From Planctomycetota bacterium (GTDB taxonomy: Bacteria; Planctomycetota; UBA1135; UBA2386), in NCBI GenBank assembly GCA_020638695.1, contig JACKIB010000019.1:1-64000 (forward strand): a stretch of DNA of 64,000 nt, written 5' to 3'. Below the pieces are notes generated by a model. It saw only the letters and a program-made list of their open reading frames with translations, ran no database searches and was not told the DNA's origin. Of the stretch, positions 16,362 through 24,811 are shown one piece after another (positions within the stretch are counted from its first letter, which is position 1; the number at the start of each line of letters is the position of its first letter). A program made the position numbers and the translations under genes.

Positions 16362-19223
16362 ATGGCAAATCGGATAACCAGCAAACTCGACGCTCTGAAC
16401 AGGCAGTTGCGAGAGTTGGAAGCGGAGAGGCGATCTGTCCAGGCGAAACTGGGCAAGGTAGCGGCCATTGCTAATGCATGGGGCGCATGGATTCCGCGGC
16501 ACCTCGCCGCGGAGCTGGACCTGAACGCGCGGAAGGCTGCTGAGGTGTACAGTGGCGTAAACCCTGCCGTGTACGCTGATTGGGAAGGCCGAGCGTGGGA
16601 CAGCTGGGAACCAGACGCGTCGCGCCTTACGTCGCGCATCGAACTTGGAGAGCTGTCATACCTCAGGGCTGGTCGTCTCGTTGAGGGCAAAGGGGCGCTC
16701 GCAGCGCTGCGTGTAGCTGACGCGGCGCGGGGGTTCTCGTGCCCCGCGATGGTGCCCTTTATTGGCAAAGGCCAGGCAGTCGTGATCCTGCACAACAAGG
16801 CGACAGAGACCGCGGCGCTAGCACTTCTCCAATCTATGCTTCTCCGCGTATACGCTGCGCTTCCGCACCATTCACACTTTACCCTGCTCGACCCCGTTGG
16901 GTTGGGGCAGGCATTTCCAATGCAAGGCCGCTTGCCTCGAAAGACCGAGGTCCGATCCGACCCGAGCGAAGCTCTTAGTAGGGTGGTCGAGAACATCCGC
17001 AGCATTCGCGCATCCGTGCTTGGCTATACGGAAGGGTTTCACTTGCTGCCGGAAGAGACGCTTTCGACCCAACCATTCGAATTTGTGTTTGTAGCCGGTT
17101 TCCCACGGGGCTACGCGACGCGTGCCGTGGAGATGCTCCTAAATGTCGGGATGTCTGGGCCCGCGGCTGGGCGTTATCCATTCATCATGATGGACGAAGA
17201 TCAAGCGTGGCCGCATGGGACCTCGATTGATCTGCTAGAGCACCGGCATGTGATCGACCTGACGAAGCCACACGAGCGGTTTGAGGGCTTCCGCTTCGAG
17301 CCCGACGAACCTCCCTCCCCTTCGGTTCAGCTCGGGCTTTTCGAGGCAGCAAGTCGTGCTACGTCAAAGCGCACCTTCCACACATTTGAGCAGCATGGAG
17401 ACCTCTCCAGAGATGCATGGTGGACCGCGAACGCAACGAATGGTGTGCGCGCAACCATTGGTCGAGGCGATCAGGACATCGAGGTTTTCTTCGGGGTTGA
17501 CGACGCGGGAGTTCCCTGCGTTCACGGAATGATGGCCGGAATGCCTGGGTCGGGCAAGTCTAACCTATATCACATTATCCTGCTCGAGCTGGCCACGCGT
17601 TATGCACCCGACGAGTTACAGCTTTATTTGATAGATGGAAAGAAGGGTACCGAGTTTCAGTTCTACAAAGACTTGCCACATGCAGGGGTGGTCTCGCTAC
17701 GGACGTCACCGGAAATGGTGTGCGGTCTGCTCGATGAACTCATCCGAGAGATGGGGCGACGAAACGGGCTGTTCCTAGACCGTGGCGTAAGCAGTTATCA
17801 AGCCTTTCGCGAATCGGGGGAGTCCTTGCCAAGGATTGTGCTGCTCTGGGACGAGTACCAGGAGGTCTTCGAAGATGAAAAGCTTCAGCAGCCAGCGTCA
17901 GAGATGGTGAAGAGGTTGGCGCAGCAGGGTCGAAGCGCTGGCATCCACATGCTGCTTGGGTCGCAGTCCTTCGGAGCAAGTGGGATGCTGTATCAAGCGG
18001 AGATATTCAACAACACCCACATGCGCGTGGCAATGAAGCTGGCTGCTGCCACCGCGCAGACACTGACAGAGTTTGGACCACAAGGGCGAAGAGCCATTCA
18101 GGCCTTCGGGGATGCACCCGGGCACGTTTTGGTGAACGATCGTGCAGGGGCAGACGAAGGAAACCGTACCGGCAGGGTCTTTCTGCTCGACGACGGGCAG
18201 CCTGCGAGACGAGTCGCCGAGCTTGCCGAGAAAGAGGGCGAGTGGGGAGGGGCTGTTAGCCAGAAGGTCGTACTCGACGGTTCGGGGCAGCCGCCGTTGT
18301 CGACCAACTGGGCCCTTACGGAGGTCTCCAGGCAGCAGAGGTGCCTTGGGGGAGGCGAACTCGAGGAGCTCGCGCGGCGGCCGGCCAGTATGGGTGGCCT
18401 TGGCTGCGCGAGTTGGAGTGCATCCCAGAGGCCCATCGGGCTTTGCTTGGGGCAGGAATACGCTGTCTGGAAGCATGCAATGCTTGTGTTTAGGCGCCGC
18501 ATAGGGCAGCACGCCATTGTTGTGGGGGCGGACGCCTCGGCGCGGCAAGGCATGGTGGCCGCCATGATGGTTTCGGCGGCGATACTCCACGCACCAACGG
18601 AATTGTCGATCGTCGTAGTAGATCAAATGACTCCGGGCAGCGACGGTGGCCAGATTCTTGAACAAACGCTGGAGCTACTGCGGTGCGCGCGAGGCACAGG
18701 AGTCACGAGGGTGTGCGATCCGGATGCCGCGGCGGAGACTATTGTGAGTCTGCACGCTGAGAACCGGGAACGCGAGGCGACCAGCACACAGGATGTGGAA
18801 CGGCCGACGACACTGCTTGTGCTTGTCGAGGGTGAGCGCGTGCCAATGCTGCGACGTACTGGTGGCCGACCTTCCGGGAGCCCCCATCCGGCTGCCAATG
18901 CTCTGGAGTCGTTGATGGGGGCGGGCGCAGAGGCGGGCACACATCTACTTGTGGTGTCTAGTGGTCTGCGTTCTGTGGGACAGATAGTCGATGTGCGACG
19001 AGAGTTGGCGTACTTCAACCATCGCGTAGCTCTACAGATGAGCGAGGACGACTCCTACGCATTCGTAGGAAGTCGGGCGGCCTCACAGCTCCAACGAGGC
19101 GGTGCACGACCAGTCTCGGCGCTGTACGTGGACGCGGAGGCTGGTGGGAAAGGCGTCAAGTTGCGGCCTTACGACGCATCGAGCATTCGGGGGTTCTTGG
19201 AGCAGCACGCGAACCTAAGTTGA
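16362..19223 (+). CDS. FtsK/SpoIIIE (EssC-like) DNA translocase or secretion-type ATPase, 953 aa
   Basis: Starts 22 bases after the membrane protein. Residues 1-60 form a coiled coil (LDALNRQLRELEAERRSVQA). Residues ~360-620 are an FtsK-type motor: GMPGSGKSNLYHIIL near 394-408 is Walker A, IDGKKGTEFQFY is the FtsK-specific motif, and RIVLLWDEYQEVF near 491-503 is Walker B. Residues ~690-930 look like a second, degenerate ATPase module, with VVGADASARQGMVAAM where GKS would be and TELSIVVVDQ after it. One active and one degenerate module recalls EssC/EccC of type VII secretion. There are no obvious membrane helices, so the preceding two-segment protein may supply the anchor. Small WXG-like genes follow. 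Confidence 0.8.
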   Translation: MANRITSKLDALNRQLRELEAERRSVQAKLGKVAAIANAWGAWIPRHLAAELDLNARKAAEVYSGVNPAVYADWEGRAWDSWEPDASRLTSRIELGELSYLRAGRLVEGKGALAALRVADAARGFSCPAMVPFIGKGQAVVILHNKATETAALALLQSMLLRVYAALPHHSHFTLLDPVGLGQAFPMQGRLPRKTEVRSDPSEALSRVVENIRSIRASVLGYTEGFHLLPEETLSTQPFEFVFVAGFPRGYATRAVEMLLNVGMSGPAAGRYPFIMMDEDQAWPHGTSIDLLEHRHVIDLTKPHERFEGFRFEPDEPPSPSVQLGLFEAASRATSKRTFHTFEQHGDLSRDAWWTANATNGVRATIGRGDQDIEVFFGVDDAGVPCVHGMMAGMPGSGKSNLYHIILLELATRYAPDELQLYLIDGKKGTEFQFYKDLPHAGVVSLRTSPEMVCGLLDELIREMGRRNGLFLDRGVSSYQAFRESGESLPRIVLLWDEYQEVFEDEKLQQPASEMVKRLAQQGRSAGIHMLLGSQSFGASGMLYQAEIFNNTHMRVAMKLAAATAQTLTEFGPQGRRAIQAFGDAPGHVLVNDRAGADEGNRTGRVFLLDDGQPARRVAELAEKEGEWGGAVSQKVVLDGSGQPPLSTNWALTEVSRQQRCLGGGELEELARRPASMGGLGCASWSASQRPIGLCLGQEYAVWKHAMLVFRRRIGQHAIVVGADASARQGMVAAMMVSAAILHAPTELSIVVVDQMTPGSDGGQILEQTLELLRCARGTGVTRVCDPDAAAETIVSLHAENREREATSTQDVERPTTLLVLVEGERVPMLRRTGGRPSGSPHPAANALESLMGAGAEAGTHLLVVSSGLRSVGQIVDVRRELAYFNHRVALQMSEDDSYAFVGSRAASQLQRGGARPVSALYVDAEAGGKGVKLRPYDASSIRGFLEQHANLS

Positions 19224-19247
19224 CCTGTAACGAGACGGAGCAAGGCA

Positions 19248-19523
19248 ATGGCGTCAATGGACGACGTGTTGGAGCGGATGCGCGAGTTTCAGCGCGCTCT
19301 GGATGTGTTCGACGAGTTACTCACGGCCTCGATGCGAGAGCTGGAGCAGCATCACGATGCGGTTGCGCCGCTATGGCAAGACGAGCTCAGGCGGGCCTAC
19401 GACGCTCGGTGGGAGCCGTTGCACGAGAGGCTGCGGGAGTACGCAAAGCGCGAGGGTCCAGCCTACGAAGAGTTCTTGTTGCGCAAGACCAGATCACTTG
19501 AGGGCTACCTTTACGGAGACTAA
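19248..19523 (+). CDS. Small helical WXG100-like protein, 91 aa
   Basis: The start ATG at 19248 comes 24 bases after the FtsK-like gene. The protein is entirely helical, acidic, and the right size for a WXG100/ESAT-6 partner. A central Trp-containing turn (LWQDELRRAYDARWEPL) sits between two helices. The canonical W-x-G is not exact. FtsK/EssC ATPases often lie beside such substrates, which is the main support. Alternatively it may be a structural coiled-coil component. Confidence 0.6.
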   Translation: MASMDDVLERMREFQRALDVFDELLTASMRELEQHHDAVAPLWQDELRRAYDARWEPLHERLREYAKREGPAYEEFLLRKTRSLEGYLYGD

Positions 19524-19526
19524 CTG

Positions 19527-19799
19527 ATGCCCGATGCCCGCTTACTGCTGCGTGGACTCGAAGACTACCAGGTGGCTGTTGGCCGTCACCTGGAGGCAGT
19601 GCGTGCCGGATTCGATGAGCTGAATCATCGGTGGTGCGCGCTCCGAGAGGACTACGAAGGCACGTCGGCTGCCGAGTTCAGGGACGTATGGGAGGGAACG
19701 ACGCGCATGTTCCAGGATTACGACGAGCGGGCACGTGCGGTGAACAAGATATTGGAGAAGCGGATTGAGCGTCTTCGAGAATACGATCGCAACGATTGA
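19527..19799 (+). CDS. Small helical WXG100-like protein, 90 aa
   Basis: Four bases after the previous gene, with GGAG about 8 bases upstream of ATG 19527. A two-helix protein of WXG100 size: helix 1 LEDYQVAVGRHLEAVRAGFD, a turn with NHRWCALREDYEGTSAAEF, and helix 2 VWEGTTRMFQDYDERARAVN. Like its neighbour it lacks an exact WXG but has Trp in the expected place. The pair could form a heterodimer. Inferred substrate or component of the FtsK-like machine. Confidence 0.6.
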   Translation: MPDARLLLRGLEDYQVAVGRHLEAVRAGFDELNHRWCALREDYEGTSAAEFRDVWEGTTRMFQDYDERARAVNKILEKRIERLREYDRND

Positions 19800-19827
19800 C
19801 ACGAGACGTGGAGATGGGATTTGAAAA

Positions 19828-19983
19828 CTGACCCACTTGGGATTCCAAATCTGACCCACCACGGGGTCGCGCTCCTGGAACATGAACCTCCCTTGGAAGA
19901 GCCCTCGCAACGGCTTGGGTCTCTTTCAAGGGGGAGCGCCAAGTGGTCGGGTGGGTCAGGGTTCGATTACCAAGTGGGTCAGA
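19828..19983. mobile_element. IS21-type miniature element (about 156 bp, no transposase)
   Basis: The left side carries CTGACCCACTTGG (19828-19840) and CTGACCCACC (19851-19860). The right side carries GGTGGGTCAG (19950-19959) and CCAAGTGGGTCAG (19970-19982) in inverted orientation. Two staggered TGACCCAC repeats at each end are typical of IS21-family termini. Only ~90 bases lie between them, with no gene. GAGACGTG occurs on both flanks (19803-19810 and 20002-20009) and could be related to the insertion. The element lies between two genes of the FtsK-associated cluster. Confidence 0.6.
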
Positions 19984-20026
19984 TTCTGATTACTGTTTCC
20001 AGAGACGTGCATGAAGAGCGGACGCG

Positions 20027-21034
20027 ATGAGCACTACAGATCCTAGAGACCTGATAGGGGTTTTGGACGAGCTCGCATCTCGCCTAACAGGAGGAGCGCG
20101 GCGCTGTAGCGAGGCATCTAAAGATGGGCGGACGCGGCAGGCCCAGCTTGGCGAACACGTTGGCCGATTTGCGCGACGGTCCAACGTGCTGAGTGACATG
20201 AGCGTGTCACTTCGGAATGCCTGCGATAGCTTGGAGCGCGCGACCGCGACGATCGGGGGAGAGGCCGAAACGGCACAGCGCGAAGCGGCTGCTGTGCTTG
20301 AAAGGGCGGCCGCGCTGCTGGTCCGGGCCGAAGCCGCCGTCGATGATGCGCGACAAGCCGTGGAGGCGGCGCGATCAGGCCTCACCGCGGCTCAAGCGGC
20401 TCTGGCCGCCGCTCAAGAGCGGGAGCGACGGGCGGGAGACGCGAGCAGGGCTGCGCGCAGCGCGCTTGAGTCCGCGCAGGCGGCCTTGTCCGCCTGTCAG
20501 CAACGTTCGCGAACAGAGGAACGTGCTCCAGATTGATCAGGAGAGGCTGCACAGGTCGCGGCCGCGGAGAGCGCGCTCGCTCGAGCAGTAGCGGAGCACG
20601 CGGATGCGCAGAGGGCTCTTGCCGAGGCCGAGGCCGAGGTCGCTGCCGCCCAGATGGCTCTGAGTCGCGCAGAGGCCGCTCTCTCGACAGCATCCGAAGC
20701 AGTAGAGAGGGCGGCCTCTGCGCAGTCCGGAGCGAGCACAGCGCGGGAGCTTGCGGGGTCGGCCGGCGGGGCAGCCTCCCAGGCAATGAGGCACGCTGCA
20801 GACGCGCAGGCGCTGCAAGCGCAGCAAGAGCAACTGGTGATCGAGTACTCCGGTCACGCGGAACGGGCCAAGCTTGCTGTGGGGGAGGGGGGGGCGCTCC
20901 TAGCGCGCTCGCTGGATGCAGAGGTGCGGGTGCAGGATGTCGCCAAAGGCGGAGTAGGTTTTCTGGACCAGCGCATCGAGGCCTTGAGGTCCTTCGACCG
21001 GCCGGACTCGCTTCCGTCGGGAGGGGGAAGCTGA
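20027..21034 (+). pseudogene. Long coiled-coil protein with an in-frame TGA at 20534
   Basis: From ATG 20027 an Ala/Glu/Arg-rich coiled coil runs to TGA 20534-20536 (169 aa). In the same frame the coiled coil resumes at once (EAAQVAAAESALARAVAEHA and onward) and continues to the stop at 21032-21034. Without the TGA it would be a single protein of 335 aa. Both halves have the same composition, so this looks like one gene with a nonsense mutation or a base-call error. If real, the first 169 aa could still be made and the second half might restart at ATG 20654. The last codons overlap the next gene start (TGATG). Function unknown; probably a structural part of the FtsK-associated cluster. Confidence 0.6.
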
Positions 21035-21450
21035 TGGACGTTCGGTGGTGCCAGTCAGTCCTTAGAGAGGCCGACGAGCATATTTTTGGCTTGGGGCGTT
21101 GGCGAGACGAGCTGGCAGAGTACTTGTTGGAAACGCGCATACGATGGAACGATGCTGCGGCCCAAAGTGGGTTTAGACGCTATCTCGCGCCATTTGAGCA
21201 AGCCGTAGGCCGAGAATGCAGTGCGCTGGCGGAGCAGCACAGACACCTGTTGGCGGCTGTCGAGCGAATGGAGCACGGTCTCGAGATCGAGCGCCGTGCG
21301 CTGGAGCTATCAACGCAGTGCGAGGATGCCGTTGAGAATGCTCGGCGGGAGTGCGCGGACGCGGAGCGCTTCATCGATGCGGCACGGGAGCAGCGAAGCC
21401 ACATTGATGGTGAGTTGCGAGCGGTGGAGGGGCTCCTGGCGAGCTTGTAA
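21034..21450 (+). CDS. Coiled-coil hypothetical protein, 138 aa
   Basis: ATG 21034 overlaps the preceding stop as TGATG, so it is translationally coupled. The protein is all-helical and begins MDVRWCQSVLREADEHIFGL, with a Trp-rich first helix like the two small WXG-like proteins upstream. Long acidic coiled-coil helices follow (ALAEQHRHLLAAVERMEHGL, IDAAREQRSHIDGELRAVEG). No signal peptide or membrane segment. It appears to be the last gene of the FtsK-linked cluster. Confidence 0.65.
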   Translation: MDVRWCQSVLREADEHIFGLGRWRDELAEYLLETRIRWNDAAAQSGFRRYLAPFEQAVGRECSALAEQHRHLLAAVERMEHGLEIERRALELSTQCEDAVENARRECADAERFIDAAREQRSHIDGELRAVEGLLASL

Positions 21451-21724
21451 CGTCTGCCCGCTTGGGCAACCTGCTCGCCAGCATGTGGAAGATTTCGAGC
21501 GGCATGAACGCTCGCGTTGTTGTGTTGGTGGGTTTAGTTAGGGCCACACTCTCTCATTTCGTCAGTGGCGGGTTGAACTCGTGCACTGATCCTGGCGTGG
21601 ACGCTCACGGCGCAAGGGTCCGTGTTGTCGCTGCGCTCCTGCCCGCGCCAAACCCTTGTCGCCGCTCCCGTTGGTCCACGCCTCTTGGCCAGGCACATCA
21701 ACCGCCAACAAAAGGAGCAAGACC
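21451..21724. other. Intergenic region, 274 bases
   Basis: No gene or clear repeat is seen. It ends with AAAAGGAGC, the ribosome binding site of the next gene. A promoter for that gene is expected here but none is convincing. Confidence 0.3.
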
Positions 21725-21973
21725 ATGGCGAACAACAAACCCACCGAAACCCTCCGCGACGGCAGCCTCAAGGCGACCATCTGGAAGAACGACGGCGAGA
21801 AGGGACCCTTCTTCAGCGTCAGCCTCACTCGGATCTACACCGACGCCGCCGGCAACTACCACGACAGCGACAGCTTCAGCGGCTCCGAGCTGCTCCGCAT
21901 CGCTCACCTGGCCTCCCGCGCCTACGACCGCATCGCCGATCTCCGGCAAGCCGAGGCCAACAGCCCCGCCTGA
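21725..21973 (+). CDS. Small hypothetical protein, 82 aa (paralogue of 3630-3884)
   Basis: ATG 21725 follows AAAAGGAGC by about 7 bases. The core LKATIWKNDGEKGPFFSVSL followed by TRIYTDAAGNYHDSDSFSG aligns with the 84-aa protein at 3630-3884, with the same order of strands and the same SGxxLL helix start. The gene precedes the RadC-type gene on the opposite strand. The family is small and seems tied to mobile-element cargo. I know of no function. Two divergent copies within one accessory region suggest each comes from a separately acquired module. Confidence 0.8.
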   Translation: MANNKPTETLRDGSLKATIWKNDGEKGPFFSVSLTRIYTDAAGNYHDSDSFSGSELLRIAHLASRAYDRIADLRQAEANSPA

Positions 21974-22108
21974 GGCGTCTCGAGGGCCCGTCACGGGATG
22001 CGGCGGGTCCTCACTCTCTGCCCGGCTGCACAACCGACCCTCGGAGCACCACTTTTCGCCCCGGGAGCGGGCTCCGACGGGCAAATCATGCCTTCCGTGA
22101 GGTCGCGC

Positions 22109-22270
22109 TCAGCGCTTTGGGTGCGGGAACCGTCGCCGACGCGGCGACTTGAACTTCGGCTTGTACTTGGCCATGAACCGCCGACGGGCGCGCAGCACCT
22201 TCGGTTTCGGGTCCTTCCACCGCGGCGACAGGCTGGAGGCCTCGAACTGCGCCGTGAGCGTTCCGTACAT
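22109..22270 (-). CDS. Small basic protein, 53 aa, coupled to the RadC-type gene
   Basis: ATG 22270 overlaps the stop of the upstream RadC-type gene as TGATG, which strongly supports translation. The product is very rich in Lys and Arg (WKDPKPKVLRARRRF, YKPKFKSPRRRRFPHPK) and would be expected to bind nucleic acid. It resembles no family I can name. It is too short for most gene finders. The coupling and the absence of stops are the evidence. Confidence 0.55.
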   Translation of the reverse strand: MYGTLTAQFEASSLSPRWKDPKPKVLRARRRFMAKYKPKFKSPRRRRFPHPKR

Positions 22271-23415
22271 CAGCCTGGCTCCATCTCTCCAGGTGTGTCG
22301 CGCCGATCCGCGTCATCGGCCAACGGCTCGTAGGGCTCCAGCCCGAAGAGCCTCTCCGCACGAGAGCGGTGGTAGGTGCCGGACGTCACGGTCTCATCCC
22401 ACCAGTCTTCTCCCTGACGCTCGAGGACCTCGTCGATGTCCTGCAAGAGGCCGCGGCAGATCACCGCGAGCTCGTCGCGGCCGTTCGGTGCGTCAGTCCG
22501 GCCCGAGGATCGAGCGCTCGGCACCGTCAGGGTGTCGCCTGTGCTCGCCGCGAAGAACCGGCCGGCGGGTCCGACGATGAGTGAGTCGAGCACCGGGATG
22601 CCGAGCAGCTCTCCAGCCCTCTCCAGACGGTCGCCCACGGCCCGATCGTCGGGCGAAGGCTGAACGTCACCGGAAGGGTGGTTGTGGCCGACGACGATCG
22701 CCGCGGCGTTGGCGATCACCGCCGCCTTGAAGACCTCGCGCGGATGCACGGGCGCCGTCTGCGCCGTGCCACGCGAGACGATGTGCGCATGCGTGATCCG
22801 GTGCTTGCCGTTCAGGAACAAGGCGGCGAAGTGCTCGCAGTCCGCCTCTCCGATGAGGCGGTGCAAGATCGACGCGGCCGCACTCGGCGTCGAGATCGAC
22901 CCGAAGTCGGCTGCCAGACCGGAGGTTGCCAGCCGCGTCTCGACGAGCCGGACACCCGGCTCGTCGAAGGGGGAGGGAGGCTTTCGCTCTTCGTGGCCGT
23001 TCGCGGCGACCGCTTCGTTGAACCCTTCGTTGCCCTCGTGGACGGAAGTTCCGTCCGGCCCGCCGCGGAGCCGCTCGAGGTCCTCGCGGACCTCGCTCAG
23101 CGGTTGCGGGCGGAAGTGAAGGTCTCGCTCGATCCGAAGCCCGTGGGGCCCTTCGATGGCCTCGAGCTCGGCGAGGTTGAAGTAGCCGAGCTCGACCTCG
23201 TGGCCGCAGACGAGCCCGAAGCAAGTTTCCTGGCCATCGAACTCGGTCACGAACCAGGTCCACGTTGTCCAAGGCGTGAAGAGCTTGGCGTGGACGATCG
23301 GGTCGGCGGCGTCCTCGGTGGCGTAGAGAGCCGGGATGCGCTCACGCAGCTCTCCCGGCAACAAACTGTCGGGAGGCGGTCGTGCGCCTGTCCCGGTAGT
23401 GGTTTCTGTACTCAT
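22270..23415 (-). CDS. DUF2958 - RadC (JAB/MPN+) fusion protein
   Basis: A 381-aa protein. Residues ~10-110 match DUF2958 (WTWFVTEFDGQETCFGLVCG, ELGYFNLAELEAIEGPHGL), a domain common on integrative elements. Residues ~150-290 are a RadC-type JAB domain with the metalloprotease signature GHNHPSGDVQPSPDD (JAMM: HxH plus Asp) and the preceding ALFLNGKHRITHAHIVSRGT. RadC proteins are frequent on ICEs and plasmids beside anti-restriction genes; their biochemical role is unsettled. The start is ATG 23415; ATG 23451 is a longer alternative. The C-terminal ~90 residues (TYHRSRAERLFGLEPYEPL) are unassigned. Its stop is coupled to the 53-aa basic gene. Confidence 0.8.
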   Translation of the reverse strand: MSTETTTGTGARPPPDSLLPGELRERIPALYATEDAADPIVHAKLFTPWTTWTWFVTEFDGQETCFGLVCGHEVELGYFNLAELEAIEGPHGLRIERDLHFRPQPLSEVREDLERLRGGPDGTSVHEGNEGFNEAVAANGHEERKPPSPFDEPGVRLVETRLATSGLAADFGSISTPSAAASILHRLIGEADCEHFAALFLNGKHRITHAHIVSRGTAQTAPVHPREVFKAAVIANAAAIVVGHNHPSGDVQPSPDDRAVGDRLERAGELLGIPVLDSLIVGPAGRFFAASTGDTLTVPSARSSGRTDAPNGRDELAVICRGLLQDIDEVLERQGEDWWDETVTSGTYHRSRAERLFGLEPYEPLADDADRRDTPGEMEPG

Positions 23416-23484
23416 CCGCCACCGATGCCACAGATCGGAGACGGTTGTCAAGTTTGCCGAGGTCCCGGCCGCGGACCATCAGCC

Positions 23485-23664
23485 TCAGTCTTCGTCATCG
23501 GCTAGGCGATCGAGCTCCTCGTCCCACTCCCGGAAGAAGGTCTCGCCGTCGACGACCTGGCCACGGTCGAGCTGGTCAGCGCCTTGCTCGATGAGCGCAC
23601 GGGCCCGCTCAAGTTCGGCCCTGAGCTGCGCTTCGCGATCTCCCGCGCGGTCTTCCTCGGTCAT
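23485..23664 (-). CDS. Antitoxin-like (ParD/RelB-type) small protein, 59 aa
   Basis: An open frame from ATG 23664 to TGA 23485. The protein is acidic and helical. Its middle, ARALIEQGADQLDRGQVVDG followed by ETFFREWDEELDRL, matches the pattern of ParD-like antitoxins (helix, DRGxVVDGE, long acidic helix). No toxin gene lies beside it. IS91-like copy C begins 28 bases upstream of its start, so a neighbour on that side may have been removed. I cannot exclude a regulator with no toxin. Confidence 0.5.
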   Translation of the reverse strand: MTEEDRAGDREAQLRAELERARALIEQGADQLDRGQVVDGETFFREWDEELDRLADDED

Positions 23665-23692
23665 GCGCCCTCTCCCGACTCATCGCCTTCGA

Positions 23693-24811
23693 GAGGATAG
23701 GCCTTCCAAGCTGAGATTCCGATCGCCCAACCCCGGCCGATCTCCCACGAACTCGACAACACCCCGCCCCGCAATCCCCCAAACACCCCGCGATCGGCTC
23801 CGTTGGACGCAACGTTCCCGCGTTGCGCGCACAGCTCCGCCGCCGACCCACCGCGGGCCGCCCCCCAATCTCCCGATCACTCGAGCGGCAGACGCGCGGG
23901 CGGCGCGCGGGCTGGCGCGATCGGTGGCAACTCGGTGTCGAGTCCAAGGTGGTCGAGGATCCGCCGGATCACCACCGGGTCGCTGATGAAGCTCAGTACC
24001 TTTCGCCTGCCACCGCACTGGTCGCACAGCAGCACATCCACGGCAAACACCCGCTTCAGCAACTCGGCCCAGGGATAGTGCCGCCGCCTCCTCCCACCGC
24101 TCGCGCGTTGGTGCAGCCGCTGCGCGAGCCGCTCCACCGGCGTGGGTACACCCCTATTTCCGAACCCGCAGGCCCGCTCCGACGAGTCCGCTTCGGCCAC
24201 CTCCGGCACCACCATCGACCGACACGGTGACGCTGGGGCCAAGATGCCGTGGTACGTCACCTGATGCGCCCGCGGTGGCGGCACCTGTGCCGCGAGCCGC
24301 GACAGGAACGTCTGCGGGTCGAGGCGTACGCCTTCGACCCCGTTCCGCCAGGGCTTGCGGAAGCTGCACGCCACCCGGCCGTCACCCGTCAGGCGCACGC
24401 GTTCGACACACAGCGGGGGCCGGCACACGTACCGGCACAGCCGCTCCAGCCGATCGCGGCGCCCCGCCGGGATCCTCACCGCAGCGTGCAGAGAGAACCC
24501 AGCACAATCAGCGCATTGCGCTTTCGCAGCCATCGGAGTCGTGGGCCGGGGCGTACCGAACACCTCTGCCGCGGCGCCGTCCACGCTCCCGAACGGGAGT
24601 CGCCCCTGCACCGCGGCCGCCTGGCAAGCGCGCAGCGGGTCGACTTCGCCCTCGGTCGCTTCCTGCTGCAGCACAAGCCCGTCGTCGCTGACCACCGAGC
24701 GTCGCCGCAGGTGCGACACGATCAGCACACACACATGCCGGCAGAGCCACGCCACGTCCTCGTCGCGGAGCTGCGGCAGAGCGTGGAACTCTGGTGCCTC
24801 GCCGGCCTGGA
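23693..24811 (-). mobile_element. IS91-like element copy C, truncated (C-terminal two-thirds of transposase)
   Basis: Starts at the shared GAGGATAGG boundary and matches the complete element to 24811. It keeps the transposase from about residue 202 to the C-terminus, including the RLCRYVCRPP Tyr motif, but lacks the zinc finger and the HxH metal site. The frame is intact, unlike copy B. An unrelated sequence is joined at 24812. Confidence 0.8.

Noticed and set aside
19248..19799. Calling the two small proteins true WXG100 proteins
   Set aside because: Size, helices and FtsK-like neighbour fit, but neither has an exact W-x-G turn, so only WXG100-like is used.
20534..20536. TGA as a selenocysteine codon
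   Set aside because: The residue is in a coiled coil with no redox role, and no stem-loop or Sec-family similarity is seen.
22270..23415. RadC-type JAB domain as the Cap3-like deconjugase of the E2-type CBASS locus
   Set aside because: The JAMM motif is there, but the DUF2958 fusion, opposite strand and 6.4-kb distance point to an ordinary mobile-element RadC protein.
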